From positions 62,001 through 126,000 of the forward strand of contig CAYNUS010000002.1 in assembly GCA_964400625.1 (NCBI GenBank): 64,000 bases of DNA. Reading direction: 5' to 3'. The position numbers were made by a program, and so were the translations under genes. The stretch comes from DYFX01 sp964400625. Its GTDB lineage: Bacteria > Patescibacteriota > Patescibacteriia > SG8-24 > DYFX01. The notes under the pieces are model-generated. The model did not search any database, was not told the origin of the DNA, and saw only the letters and a list, made by a program, of their open reading frames with translations. Positions 15,682-22,361 of this stretch are shown one piece after another. The first letter of the stretch is position 1; the number at the start of each line of letters is the position of its first letter.

Positions 15682-16149
15682 TTACCGGGCGAAGTGGGCG
15701 AAGGCGCGGTTCGCCTCGGCCATGCGGTGGACGTCCATCTTCTTCTTGACCGCGTTGCCTTCGCCGGCGGCGGCGGAGACGATCTCGTTGCCGAGCTTCT
15801 CGGCCATGGAGCGGCCCTTCACCGCGTTGGCGGCGTCGATGATCCAGCGGAAGCCCAGCGAGATGCGGCGTTCGCCGCGGACGGGCGTCGGGATCTGGTA
15901 GTTGGCTCCGCCGACGCGGCGGGACTTCACCTCGACCTGGGGCATGACGTTCTTGAGCGCTTCCTCGAACTGCTCGATCGGGTCCTTCTTGGTCTTCTCG
16001 GAGACGATGGCGAGCGCGCCGTAGACGATCTTCTGGGCGGTCGACTTCTTGCCGTCGCGCATCACGTAGTTGACGAGCTTGGCGACGGTCTCGGAGTTGA
16101 ACTTGGCGTCCGGCTTGATCAGACGCTTGGGGGCTTGTTTGCCGCGCAT
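15682..16149 (-). CDS. rpsG: 30S ribosomal protein S7
   Basis: S7 is a primary binder of the 3' domain of 16S rRNA. The 155 residues start MRGKQAPKRLIKPDAKFNSE and carry the S7 signature region KLVNYVMRDGKKSTAQKIVY and GGANYQIPTPVRGERR. Start ATATATG. It is 27 nt after rpsL. Confidence 0.97.
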   Translation of the reverse strand: MRGKQAPKRLIKPDAKFNSETVAKLVNYVMRDGKKSTAQKIVYGALAIVSEKTKKDPIEQFEEALKNVMPQVEVKSRRVGGANYQIPTPVRGERRISLGFRWIIDAANAVKGRSMAEKLGNEIVSAAAGEGNAVKKKMDVHRMAEANRAFAHFAR

Positions 16150-16176
16150 ATATGTATCAGTTCAGCGTCTGATGAT

Positions 16177-16602
16177 TTAGGACTTCACCTTCGGGCGCTT
16201 GTTGCCGTAGAGCGAGCGGCCGCGGCGGCGGTCGGCGACGCCCTGCGTGTCGTAGACGCCGCGGACGATGTGGTAGCGGACGCCCGGGAGGTCCTTCACG
16301 CGGCCTCCGCGGATCATGACGATGGAGTGCTCCTGGAGGTTGTGGCCGACGCCGGGGATGTAGGCGGTGACTTCCATGCCGTTCGAGAGGCGGACGCGGG
16401 CGATCTTGCGGAGCGCCGAGTTCGGCTTCTTCGGGGTCATGGTGGTGACCTTCGTGCAGACGCCGCGCTTGAAGGGAGCGCCCATCGGCATCTCCTTCTT
16501 GTAGCGCTTGATGGTGTTCTGGACGGACTGGAGGGCGGGCGACTTGGACTTCGCCTTGACCGGCCGGCGGCCGCGCTTGGCGAGCTGATTGATGGTAGGC
16601 AT
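16177..16602 (-). CDS. rpsL: 30S ribosomal protein S12
   Basis: S12 controls decoding accuracy at the A site. The 141 residues include the signature TPKKPNSALRKIARVRLSNG and the PGVGHNLQEHS loop; both streptomycin-related lysines (in TPKKPNS and GRVKDLPG) are present. A 16-residue insertion before KRGVCTK is like that of Bacillus S12, making it longer than the E. coli form. The start is GATG, one of the few non-TATG starts among the housekeeping genes. It is the first gene of the str operon. Confidence 0.97.
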   Translation of the reverse strand: MPTINQLAKRGRRPVKAKSKSPALQSVQNTIKRYKKEMPMGAPFKRGVCTKVTTMTPKKPNSALRKIARVRLSNGMEVTAYIPGVGHNLQEHSIVMIRGGRVKDLPGVRYHIVRGVYDTQGVADRRRGRSLYGNKRPKVKS

Positions 16603-16743
16603 CGCTGTTTGAATGGTTTATAAACGCAACTCACGAAACCCGTACGGATTCCGTGTTCCTTATCGCTTCGACGGCAGCTACTCCGTATCGGCGACCATGT
16701 ATTCACTACATCTCCTCGTTGAAATCCGAGGGAGTAATTCGAC
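16603..16743 (-). promoter_or_regulatory. Long structured 5' leader of the str operon
   Basis: About 140 nt of untranslated leader between the promoter and rpsL. It contains several hairpins: arms around 16712-16734 (CTCC-CTCG/CGAGGAG), 16697-16711 (ATGTA/TACAT) and an ACGG/CCGT stem downstream. It may bind a ribosomal protein for feedback control; no T-tract is present. Confidence 0.45.
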
Positions 16744-16749
16744 CCCGGA

Positions 16750-16778
16750 AAGGTATCACTCCCCCGTTCCGGGGTCAA
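16750..16778 (-). promoter_or_regulatory. Promoter of rpsL-rpsG-fusA
   Basis: TTGACC at 16773-16778, 17-bp spacer, TACCTT at 16750-16755 preceded by TGA (extended -10). The -35 begins just after the stop codon of the M50 protease gene. Confidence 0.8.
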
Positions 16779-16779
16779 G

Positions 16780-17424
16780 TCAGAGCCCCAGGATGCCGAA
16801 AGCGAGGCGGGAGATGGTCCCGACGATGGTGCCGAAGAAGAGGCCGTTCAGGACGAAGGAGTCCACCAGGATGGCGATGATGAGGGCGGTCGGGCCCTGG
16901 GTCTCGAGCCAGAAGCGCGTCTTGGCGTGCTTGGGATGCTGGAGGGCGAGGGAGAGGAACTTGGAGCCGTCGAGCGGCGGGATCGGGATGAGGTTGAAGG
17001 CGAAGAGGATGACGTTGATGTACATCAGGGCGTGCAGGAAGGTCGTGAGCGCGCTCCGCGGATCGAGCGCCCCGAAGGCGAGCATCGCCTTGTAGATGAT
17101 GCCGACCACGAGGAAGAAGGCGAGGTTCGAGAGCGGTCCGGCGGCCGCGACGATGACCGGGCCCCACTTCTGGTCGCGGAGGTTGTAGGGGTTGTACATC
17201 ACGGGTTTCGCCCAGCCGAAGCCCGCCAGGAGCACGGCCAGGAGGCCGACGGGGTCGATATGCGGGATGGGATTCAAGGTCAGGCGGCCCATGCGTTCGG
17301 CGGTGTCGTCGCCCTGGAGCTTGGCGGCGAGGCCGTGCGAGAACTCGTGCAGCGTGAGCGCGGCCAGGAAGGCGATGAGCAGGGCCACGAGGCCGACGGG
17401 GTCGGAGAAAAGGGAGGTGAGCAT
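16780..17424 (-). CDS. Site-2 protease family (M50) zinc metalloprotease
   Basis: A 214-residue membrane protein of the M50 family, which cleaves membrane-embedded substrates. The zinc motif HEFSH (HExxH) is near residue 26 in AALTLHEFSHGLAAKLQGDD. The third ligand lies in the motif NLIPIPPLDGSKFL near residue 155. Four to five further hydrophobic segments are visible. There is no PDZ domain, so it is the short form. Start CGTATG at 17424. It has a promoter whose -35 overlaps that of rpmB on the other strand. Confidence 0.93.
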   Translation of the reverse strand: MLTSLFSDPVGLVALLIAFLAALTLHEFSHGLAAKLQGDDTAERMGRLTLNPIPHIDPVGLLAVLLAGFGWAKPVMYNPYNLRDQKWGPVIVAAAGPLSNLAFFLVVGIIYKAMLAFGALDPRSALTTFLHALMYINVILFAFNLIPIPPLDGSKFLSLALQHPKHAKTRFWLETQGPTALIIAILVDSFVLNGLFFGTIVGTISRLAFGILGL

Positions 17425-17432
17425 ACGCTGGA

Positions 17433-17462
17433 AGGATAGCCCACTCCCCATGGTCTTGCCAA
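17433..17462 (-). promoter_or_regulatory. Promoter of the M50 protease gene
   Basis: TTGGCA at 17457-17462, 18-bp spacer, TATCCT at 17433-17438. The -35 overlaps the plus-strand -35 of rpmB. Confidence 0.65.
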
Positions 17463-17484
17463 AGCCCCGGAGGCGTGGTACAGT
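17456..17484 (+). promoter_or_regulatory. Promoter of rpmB
   Basis: TTGCCA at 17456-17461, 17-bp spacer, TACAGT at 17479-17484. Confidence 0.75.
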
Positions 17485-17515
17485 CCTGCCACGTTAAGTT
17501 TTCCCGCGAAATCCT

Positions 17516-17704
17516 ATGGCCCGCCGCTGTGATGCGTGCGAGCGCGGTCCGGCCGTCGGCCACACCCGCTCCCACTCCAATATCGCCACCAAGGTCCGCC
17601 GTCTGATCAACCTTCAGACCAAGACGATCTCGGGCGTGAAGATGAAAGTCTGCACCCGCTGCATCAAGACCTTGTCCGCGAAGAAAGAAAAAGCCGCCGC
17701 GTAA
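17516..17704 (+). CDS. rpmB: 50S ribosomal protein L28, zinc-type
   Basis: L28 of the large subunit. The 62-residue product has paired cysteines (CDAC near residue 5 and CTRC near residue 46) typical of the zinc-containing form, with GHTRSHSNIATKVRRLINLQ between them. Start CCTATG without a Shine-Dalgarno. It is a single-gene unit with its own promoter and terminator. Confidence 0.96.
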   Translation: MARRCDACERGPAVGHTRSHSNIATKVRRLINLQTKTISGVKMKVCTRCIKTLSAKKEKAAA

Positions 17705-17725
17705 AGCGACGGTTTTTTTCTTTTC
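17694..17725 (+). terminator. Terminator of rpmB
   Basis: Imperfect hairpin CCGCCGC/GCGACGG overlapping the stop codon, followed by TTTTTTTCTTTTCG. Confidence 0.8.
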
Positions 17726-17726
17726 G

Positions 17727-18308
17727 TCACGGCGCAGGTTTCTTGGCGATGACCTGGATGCGGTGCTGGAAGATCTCGGTGCCGCTCGCGAGCGGGCTCA
17801 CGCCCTTGAACTCGTTCATGGCGAGCACGTCCCAGCCGGACCAGAATTCCTTGAACTCGTCGAGCGTCCAGAAGCTCATGTCCTCGCGCTTGGCCCAGGC
17901 GTGCTCCGGGCCGAAGACGGCGAGGAGGACGGCGCCGCCCGGCTTGATCGCGGCCTGCACGGACTTGAGGAGCGCCACGCAGTCGGCCTTCTTCACGAAC
18001 GGGAGCGAGTTGATGGCGACGGCGAGCGAATAGTATTCGGGACGGAGCTGGAACTCGAGGAAGTCGCCTTGGATGACGTCGACCGTGAGGCCCTGGCAGC
18101 GTTCCTTGGCGGCCTTCGCGACCGTCTCGCTCTTGTCGATGGCGTCGACCATCATCCCCTGCTGGGCCAGGTATTCGGCCTCCGCGCCGGCGCCGCAGCC
18201 GAGGTCCAGCGCGACGCCGCCATGGATCTCGAGACGCGGAAACCAATCCGTCAGCATGCGCGCGGGCGGCTTCTGGCGGGTCTTGGCGAGGAAATCGACC
18301 GTCTCCAT
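17727..18308 (-). CDS. SAM-dependent methyltransferase, class I
   Basis: Product of 193 residues. The SAM-binding motif I VALDLGCGAGAEAEYLAQQG is near residue 32, followed by acidic motif II (VDAIDKS) and motif III (VDVIQGDFLEF). The fold is that of Methyltransf_11/25; the substrate cannot be read from sequence. The start at 18308 has CATATG, and a TATACT -10 box ends 8 nt upstream, so the mRNA is probably leaderless. The gene stands alone after the terminator at 18332-18360. Confidence 0.85.
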   Translation of the reverse strand: METVDFLAKTRQKPPARMLTDWFPRLEIHGGVALDLGCGAGAEAEYLAQQGMMVDAIDKSETVAKAAKERCQGLTVDVIQGDFLEFQLRPEYYSLAVAINSLPFVKKADCVALLKSVQAAIKPGGAVLLAVFGPEHAWAKREDMSFWTLDEFKEFWSGWDVLAMNEFKGVSPLASGTEIFQHRIQVIAKKPAP

Positions 18309-18316
18309 ATGACGGG

Positions 18317-18322
18317 AGTATA
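18317..18322 (-). promoter_or_regulatory. Extended -10 of the methyltransferase gene
   Basis: TATACT preceded by TGA. Eight nt separate it from the ATG. A weak -35 (GGGCGG) falls in the upstream terminator stem. Confidence 0.6.
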
Positions 18323-18331
18323 TCATGAACG

Positions 18332-18360
18332 GAAAACATCCGCCCTGGGCGGATGTTTTC
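18332..18360. terminator. Bidirectional terminator
   Basis: Perfect palindrome GAAAACATCCGCCC/GGGCGGATGTTTTC ending the unit 18364-18943 on the minus strand. Confidence 0.8.
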
Positions 18361-18363
18361 GTC

Positions 18364-18807
18364 TCATGTGCCGGCCCCATCCTTCAGACGCTCCTTGAAA
18401 CGCCTGTAGACATACCGGAGCGAAACGATCGAGATGCCGAGGCCCGCGATCGCGAGGCCGGCGCCCGACATCGCCGTCTCGTGCTGGCCCGCCGCCGCGA
18501 ACTTGGCGGCTTTTATGGCGAGGTCGGCCGTACCCATCGGAGCCGTCACGCCGACGACGAGCGCCCCCAAACGCTTGTACCGTTCCCACAACGACTCGCG
18601 CCGTTCGGGCGCCAGGCCTGCGATCCTGGTTTCGAGCTCGGGATCGTCGACGATCTTCTCGAGCGCCGCAAGATGCTCCTTGGTCTCCTCCGCTTCGGCC
18701 GCGAGCTCCGGCGACGGCGAAGGGTTTTCGGCTTCGGACTCAGGAGCTTCCGTCTCGGCCGGCAGCGGCTCCGTCCTCTTGCCCGTCATCTTTTCCCAGA
18801 ACCCCAT
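18364..18807 (-). CDS. Membrane protein of unknown function
   Basis: Product of 147 residues. The first 70 are acidic and Pro/Glu-rich (EPLPAETEAPESEAENPSPS). Two hydrophobic segments follow, around 88-105 (LGALVVGVTAPMGTADLAIK) and 118-137 (AMSGAGLAIAGLGISIVSLR), and the end is basic. No family is recognised. Start GATATG, one base after the stop of the 44-residue gene upstream, so the two are translationally coupled. Confidence 0.7.
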   Translation of the reverse strand: MGFWEKMTGKRTEPLPAETEAPESEAENPSPSPELAAEAEETKEHLAALEKIVDDPELETRIAGLAPERRESLWERYKRLGALVVGVTAPMGTADLAIKAAKFAAAGQHETAMSGAGLAIAGLGISIVSLRYVYRRFKERLKDGAGT

Positions 18808-18808
18808 A

Positions 18809-18943
18809 TCACTTCTTTTCAAGGATATCGCGCATATCCCTGAGCGTCGCGTTCAGGGCGCGCATATACTCCAGCTTCTCTTCTTCGGTCGCTGTCCCGT
18901 CCTGCATCTTGCGGGCGAGCGTCTCGAGGCGTGCATGATCCAT
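18809..18943 (-). CDS. Small helical protein (44 residues)
   Basis: A short charged helical product (MDHARLETLARKMQDGTATE at the start). It begins in the ACTATG context and its stop (TGA) is one base from the ATG of the next gene. Position and coupling support it as a real small gene. Function unknown. Confidence 0.6.
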   Translation of the reverse strand: MDHARLETLARKMQDGTATEEEKLEYMRALNATLRDMRDILEKK

Positions 18944-18988
18944 AGTCGGTTTATGGCTATGGAAAGACGATACCACATCTCGCCGCGG

Positions 18989-19018
18989 AAAAAGAAAAAC
19001 ATCCGTTGTAGGCGGATG
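18989..19018 (-). terminator. Terminator after tRNA-Pro
   Basis: Hairpin CATCCG/CGGATG followed by TTTTTCTTTTT on the minus strand. Confidence 0.85.
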
Positions 19019-19025
19019 CCTTCCA

Positions 19026-19100
19026 TGGTCGGGCTGATGGGAATTGAACCCACTGCCTTTCCCACCCCAAGGGAACGCGCTGCCGATGCGCCACAGCCCG
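19026..19100 (-). tRNA. tRNA-Pro(GGG)
   Basis: Full cloverleaf on the minus strand: acceptor CGGGCTG/CAGCCCG, D stem GCGC/GCGC, anticodon stem TTCCC/GGGAA with loop TTGGGGT (anticodon GGG), T loop TTCAATT, discriminator A and an encoded CCA. It is directly preceded by the structured RNA element at 19101-19256. Confidence 0.95.
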
Positions 19101-19256
19101 AACGTCGCTACCTGACACGCTGTCGGTCGCACAGGCTCAGCCTGCGCTCCCTATCGCGTGTCAGTCGCTCCTCCTTCGCGGCTGGGCAGGCCCAGCCTTG
19201 ATGGCGGTTCAGTGAGTCCTGCGCGGTCGCGCAGGACGGGGTCTCAAACCTTCGGC
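19101..19256 (-). ncRNA. Structured RNA element, copy 1, abutting the 5' end of tRNA-Pro
   Basis: About 155 nt transcribed from its own promoter and running straight into tRNA-Pro. Four helices are visible: P4 19216-19237 (9 bp, GGTC loop on the plus strand), P3 19180-19197, P1 19112-19120/19156-19164 (9 bp) and, inside P1, P2 19129-19147. Linkers read GAACCGCCATCAA, GCGAAGGAGGAGCGA and GCGATAGGGAG on the minus strand. The second copy at 51401-51548 keeps the linkers and all four helices but changes most stem sequences. I cannot match it to a named RNA family. Confidence 0.8.
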
Positions 19257-19262
19257 GGGAGC

Positions 19263-19290
19263 ATCCTAGCCTGAATTCCGGAAAATGCAA
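19263..19290 (-). promoter_or_regulatory. Promoter of structured RNA copy 1 and tRNA-Pro
   Basis: TTGCAT at 19285-19290, 16-bp spacer, TAGGAT at 19263-19268. Transcription should start near 19256. Confidence 0.65.
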
Positions 19291-19545
19291 AGGCCCCGCG
19301 GAGGAAGGCATGATTTGGCGAGTGAAGTCATGTGGGCTGCCGCGCGGCTTGCGCCGGGCGACCGGCTTGGGAGGACGGGTCCCGACGACCGTCGTGTCCG
19401 ACCGACGTCGGGAGCGTCATCCCTCGCTCTTACCGCTGAAGCCCTCGGCCTGGCCGCCAAGGCGGCTAAGTCTCTCGGGCCACTCTGCCAAATGATTGTC
19501 CCAAAACATGTTCTTCCAGGCGCGAGGCCGCTTCCAGCATAGCAA
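19291..19545. other. Intergenic region without a recognisable gene
   Basis: About 255 bp between the ncRNA promoter and the terminator of the ATP-grasp gene. Open frames here have no ribosome site and no family resemblance. Inverted repeats are present: GCCGCC/GGCGGC separated by two bases near 19458, and TCCCGACG/CGTCGGGA around 19380-19413. It could be a decayed gene or an untranslated RNA; nothing decides it. Confidence 0.4.
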
Positions 19546-19571
19546 CGAAAAACGACGGCGTGAAGCCGTCG
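19546..19571 (-). terminator. Terminator of the ATP-grasp gene
   Basis: Hairpin CGACGGC/GCCGTCG followed by TTTTTCGTTGC on the minus strand. Confidence 0.85.
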
Positions 19572-19573
19572 CG

Positions 19574-21181
19574 TCATGCGGCGAGGCGCTTGGCCTCGTC
19601 CATGAGGGCGAGCGCCTCGGTCAGCGTGGGCGCCACGGCGATCATGCCGCAGCAGGGCTGTTCGAGGGTCATGAGGCGGATGTTGAACGGGAGCAGGCCG
19701 CCGTCCTCGGGACGGAAGAGCCGGTCCCCGATCCGGCCGCGCAGCTGGTCGAAGTTCCGCGCCTTGGTGGGGATGCCGTTCAGCATCACGATCCCCCAGT
19801 TGCGGCCCTTGAGCTGGGCGGCGATGGCGAGCGGGTAGGTCGAGGCGGTGAGGCGCGCGTTGCACTCGAGCATGAAGATGCGGCCGTCGGACTTGCGCTT
19901 CATGTAGTCGAAGCCGAGGAAGTCCTCGTAGCCGCAGTCGCGCGTGTGCGCCTCCTCGGCCAGGCGGCGCGAGAAGAGGCCCATGCCGATGATGTCCTCC
20001 TTGGTGAGGACGTCGTTCGGGTGGCCGGTGACGTTCTTGGGGAACGCCTCGGGATCGGCGGTGCAGAGCATCATGTTGCCCAGGTGCCGGCCGGTCTCGT
20101 CGTCGACGATCTGGCGGGTCGGGCCCAGGATGCGGATGTTCTTGTAGCCGCGGATGACGACGAGGTTCGAGTAGGCCCAGTGGTCGAAGCCCGCCTCGAC
20201 GATGATCTCGTTGCGGCCGTGCTGGCCGAGGTAGTTCCGCAGGTCGTCGCGGAAGTTCCCGCCGCGGCGGAAGCGCACGGAGGCGCCGCCGACGACGTCG
20301 GTGCGGGTCACGGTCACGTTGGTGACCTTGGGGTCCGCGTCGAAGGCGGCCCTGACGGCCTCGTGCGCCTTGTCGAGGTCGCGCACGGCGGCGCGGTCCA
20401 TCGGGAAGGCGGCGTCCGGCGCGGAGCCGTCCTCGCGATGCGTGACGAGCGTGAGGTCGTTCCAGTGGTTCTCGCGGAGGTACTCCACGACGCGCGCCTT
20501 CACCTCGTCCTCGGACAGGCCGCGCGGGATCTTGAGGAACCCGTCGCCGCCGGCGAGGTTGGTGCGCTTCAGCACGACGAACTCCGCTTCGGACGCGGGC
20601 ATCGCCAGGAACCGCAGGGTCTCCGACATCACGCGCGCGGGATCGCTCGTCGCGGCGTACGGCAGGAAGGCCTGCGGCACGCCGGCGCGCTCCGCCACGC
20701 GGCGGAGGTCGGCCTTGTCGTTCATGCGGCGCGAGCTGTCGAGCGGCGCGGACTGGATGTGCTTGCGGTCGATGCCGGCGAGGCGGAAGAACTCCTCCGC
20801 CTCCTCCGTCATGCAGAACACCTGGATCTTGCCGCCGTGGCGCACGAAGGCCTGCAGCATCTTCACGGGCTCGAGCTCCACGTTCCAGTGGAGGCGCGGG
20901 CCGTCGGGCCCGGCCGAGAACTCGCTCACCTTGGCGCTGCCGGAGAGCAGGCCGCGGAAGAGGTTCACGTCGTCGACCGTGACGATGCGCTTGGGCCCGA
21001 TGCCCACGGTGCGCAGCCAGCGCAGGTAGTCGTCGAAGCCGTCGGACTGGATGACGGCGACGTCCGCGGGCGTGAGCAAGGCACGATCGGCGTAGAAGGC
21101 CACGCCGGGGATGTGTTCCCCGAGGTGCCCGAAGCCGGAGGTATCGTGGATGGCAAGGATGCCCTGCCAGAGTTTGGACAT
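19574..21181 (-). CDS. ATP-grasp domain enzyme of unknown specificity
   Basis: Product of 535 residues. The C-terminal half shows ATP-grasp features: a lysine/glutamate strand in AEFVVLKRTNLAGGDGFLKI, and the metal-binding motif FMLECNARLTASTYPLAIAA (ExNxR type) near residue 437. The N-terminal 150 residues resemble a pre-ATP-grasp alpha/beta domain. It likely forms an amide or thioester bond between a carboxylate and an unknown acceptor. An AGGAGG site lies 6 nt before the ATG. It is transcribed alone from a promoter inside the ndk terminator. Confidence 0.8.
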   Translation of the reverse strand: MSKLWQGILAIHDTSGFGHLGEHIPGVAFYADRALLTPADVAVIQSDGFDDYLRWLRTVGIGPKRIVTVDDVNLFRGLLSGSAKVSEFSAGPDGPRLHWNVELEPVKMLQAFVRHGGKIQVFCMTEEAEEFFRLAGIDRKHIQSAPLDSSRRMNDKADLRRVAERAGVPQAFLPYAATSDPARVMSETLRFLAMPASEAEFVVLKRTNLAGGDGFLKIPRGLSEDEVKARVVEYLRENHWNDLTLVTHREDGSAPDAAFPMDRAAVRDLDKAHEAVRAAFDADPKVTNVTVTRTDVVGGASVRFRRGGNFRDDLRNYLGQHGRNEIIVEAGFDHWAYSNLVVIRGYKNIRILGPTRQIVDDETGRHLGNMMLCTADPEAFPKNVTGHPNDVLTKEDIIGMGLFSRRLAEEAHTRDCGYEDFLGFDYMKRKSDGRIFMLECNARLTASTYPLAIAAQLKGRNWGIVMLNGIPTKARNFDQLRGRIGDRLFRPEDGGLLPFNIRLMTLEQPCCGMIAVAPTLTEALALMDEAKRLAA

Positions 21182-21215
21182 GGTTCCCTCCTGTCGGGTG
21201 CGTTGAAAGGGCGAA

Positions 21216-21242
21216 TGAAAAAAGCCTATCGGCGGATAGGCT
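21216..21242 (-). terminator. Terminator of ndk
   Basis: Hairpin AGCCTATC/GATAGGCT followed by TTTTTTC on the minus strand. Its 3' arm contains the -10 of the next gene. Confidence 0.8.
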
Positions 21243-21251
21243 CTTTGTCAA
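21223..21251 (-). promoter_or_regulatory. Promoter of the ATP-grasp gene
   Basis: TTGACA at 21246-21251, 17-bp spacer, TAGGCT at 21223-21228, overlapping the ndk terminator hairpin. Confidence 0.6.
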
Positions 21252-21264
21252 AGGCCGAGGGGCC

Positions 21265-21762
21265 TTATTTCGCGATCGTGTTCTTCACGTAGGACGGGTC
21301 GTGCTCGACGAGCTCGTCGGGGCGGAACCAGACGTCGATCTCGATCGGCGCCTCTTCCGGCGAACCGGAGGCGTGGATGAGGTTGAAGACGCCGATCTGC
21401 TTCTCGTCGGCGTACTTGAACGAGACGTGCGCGTAGTCGCCGCGGATCGTGCCCGGCGCGGCCGACTTCGGCTCGGTGCCGCCGACCATCTTGCGGACGA
21501 CCTCGACGATCTCGATGCCCTCGAGCACCAAGGCGACGATCGGGCCGGAGGTCAGCATGGAGATCATGAGCTCGCGGACCTTCTCGCCGCGGCGGATGGC
21601 GAGGTCTTCCGTGTAGTGCTTCATGGCGGTGTCCTTCTCGGACACGAGCAGCTTCATGCCGACGAGCTTCGCGCCGACGCGTTCGAAGCGCGTGACGATC
21701 TCGCCGACGATGCCGCGGTCGAGGGCGTCCGGCTTGAGCAGGATGAGGGTGCGCTGGATCAT
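21265..21762 (-). CDS. ndk: Nucleoside diphosphate kinase
   Basis: Transfers phosphate between nucleoside tri- and diphosphates through a phosphohistidine. The 165 residues begin IQRTLILLKPDALDRGIVGE and include IRGDYAHVSF. The active-site histidine lies in VFNLIHASGSPEEAPIEIDV near residue 130 (NxxHxS). A C-terminal segment (FRPDELVEHDPSYVKNTIAK) is longer than in E. coli NDK (143 residues). Start CCTATG at 21762. Its promoter shares a -35 with the divergent gene at 21861. Confidence 0.95.
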   Translation of the reverse strand: MIQRTLILLKPDALDRGIVGEIVTRFERVGAKLVGMKLLVSEKDTAMKHYTEDLAIRRGEKVRELMISMLTSGPIVALVLEGIEIVEVVRKMVGGTEPKSAAPGTIRGDYAHVSFKYADEKQIGVFNLIHASGSPEEAPIEIDVWFRPDELVEHDPSYVKNTIAK

Positions 21763-21793
21763 AGGAGGGTGATTCCGTGAGTTCGATGGCGGA

Positions 21794-21822
21794 AGCGTAC
21801 CGGAAGGACGCGCCCTTGGCAA
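21794..21822 (-). promoter_or_regulatory. Promoter of ndk
   Basis: TTGCCA at 21817-21822, 17-bp spacer, TACGCT at 21794-21799. Confidence 0.7.
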
Positions 21823-21844
21823 GATGCGCCGTCCGTGCTATGGA
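21816..21844 (+). promoter_or_regulatory. Promoter of the gene at 21861
   Basis: TTGGCA at 21816-21821, 17-bp spacer, TATGGA at 21839-21844 preceded by TGC. It shares the -35 bases with the ndk promoter. Confidence 0.65.
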
Positions 21845-21860
21845 GTCGTCAGGAGGCCGC

Positions 21861-22340
21861 ATGTACCGCTTGAACCTTGTCGAATATCCGGTCGAGCTGA
21901 TGGAGCGGCTCGAGCGCGAGGCGGACGAGCAGCTCTCCTCGAGCTCCGCCCGCCGCCAGACCATCTTCCCGCGCTTCGAGGCCCTGCTCGGCGCCGGCGC
22001 CTACCAGGACGCCCTGGGGTTCGTCGCCGACCGCGCGGCGATGTCGACGTACCGCCACATGGCCGACTTCGCCCTCTGCGAGCTCTTCCCCGAGTACGCC
22101 GCGATCTGCGACGCGTACTACGAGGGCGAGGGCGATCAGCTGAAGGAGCGCTGGACGATCGAGGAATCGCGCCGCTGCGAGCGGGCGATGCTCTGCCTGC
22201 TCGGCCTCGCGCGCCTCATCCGCGACGAGCACGCCGAACGCGCCGATCCGGAGTGCCGCGTCGGCTGGACGACGCTCCTCGGCTTCGTCCGCGAGATGAT
22301 GGCGCAGGCCCCGCGCGAGGCCCCCGACGCGCCGCAGTGA
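21861..22340 (+). CDS. Helical protein of unknown function
   Basis: A 159-residue, largely alpha-helical product (MYRLNLVEYPVELMERLERE at the start, ERWTIEESRRCERAMLCLLG in the second half). No membrane segment, signal peptide or known motif is visible. AGGAGG lies 4 nt before the ATG. It is a monocistronic gene divergent from ndk, ending within its own terminator. Confidence 0.7.
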   Translation: MYRLNLVEYPVELMERLEREADEQLSSSSARRQTIFPRFEALLGAGAYQDALGFVADRAAMSTYRHMADFALCELFPEYAAICDAYYEGEGDQLKERWTIEESRRCERAMLCLLGLARLIRDEHAERADPECRVGWTTLLGFVREMMAQAPREAPDAPQ

Positions 22341-22361
22341 AGACTGCGGCGTTTTTCTTTT
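22330..22361 (+). terminator. Terminator of the gene at 21861
   Basis: Hairpin CGCCGCAGT/ACTGCGGCG with a GAAG loop, followed by TTTTTCTTTT. The TGA stop lies in the hairpin. Confidence 0.85.

Noticed and set aside
13633..16623. A long plus-strand open frame antisense to fusA, rpsG and rpsL
   Set aside because: It mirrors the codon structure of the minus-strand genes in high-GC DNA, has a biased Val/Asp/Leu/Arg composition and no ribosome site or family resemblance.
19291..19545. A degenerate tRNA-Ser-like sequence (GTGGCCCGAGAGACT on the minus strand)
   Set aside because: No consistent acceptor stem, anticodon loop or T arm can be drawn.
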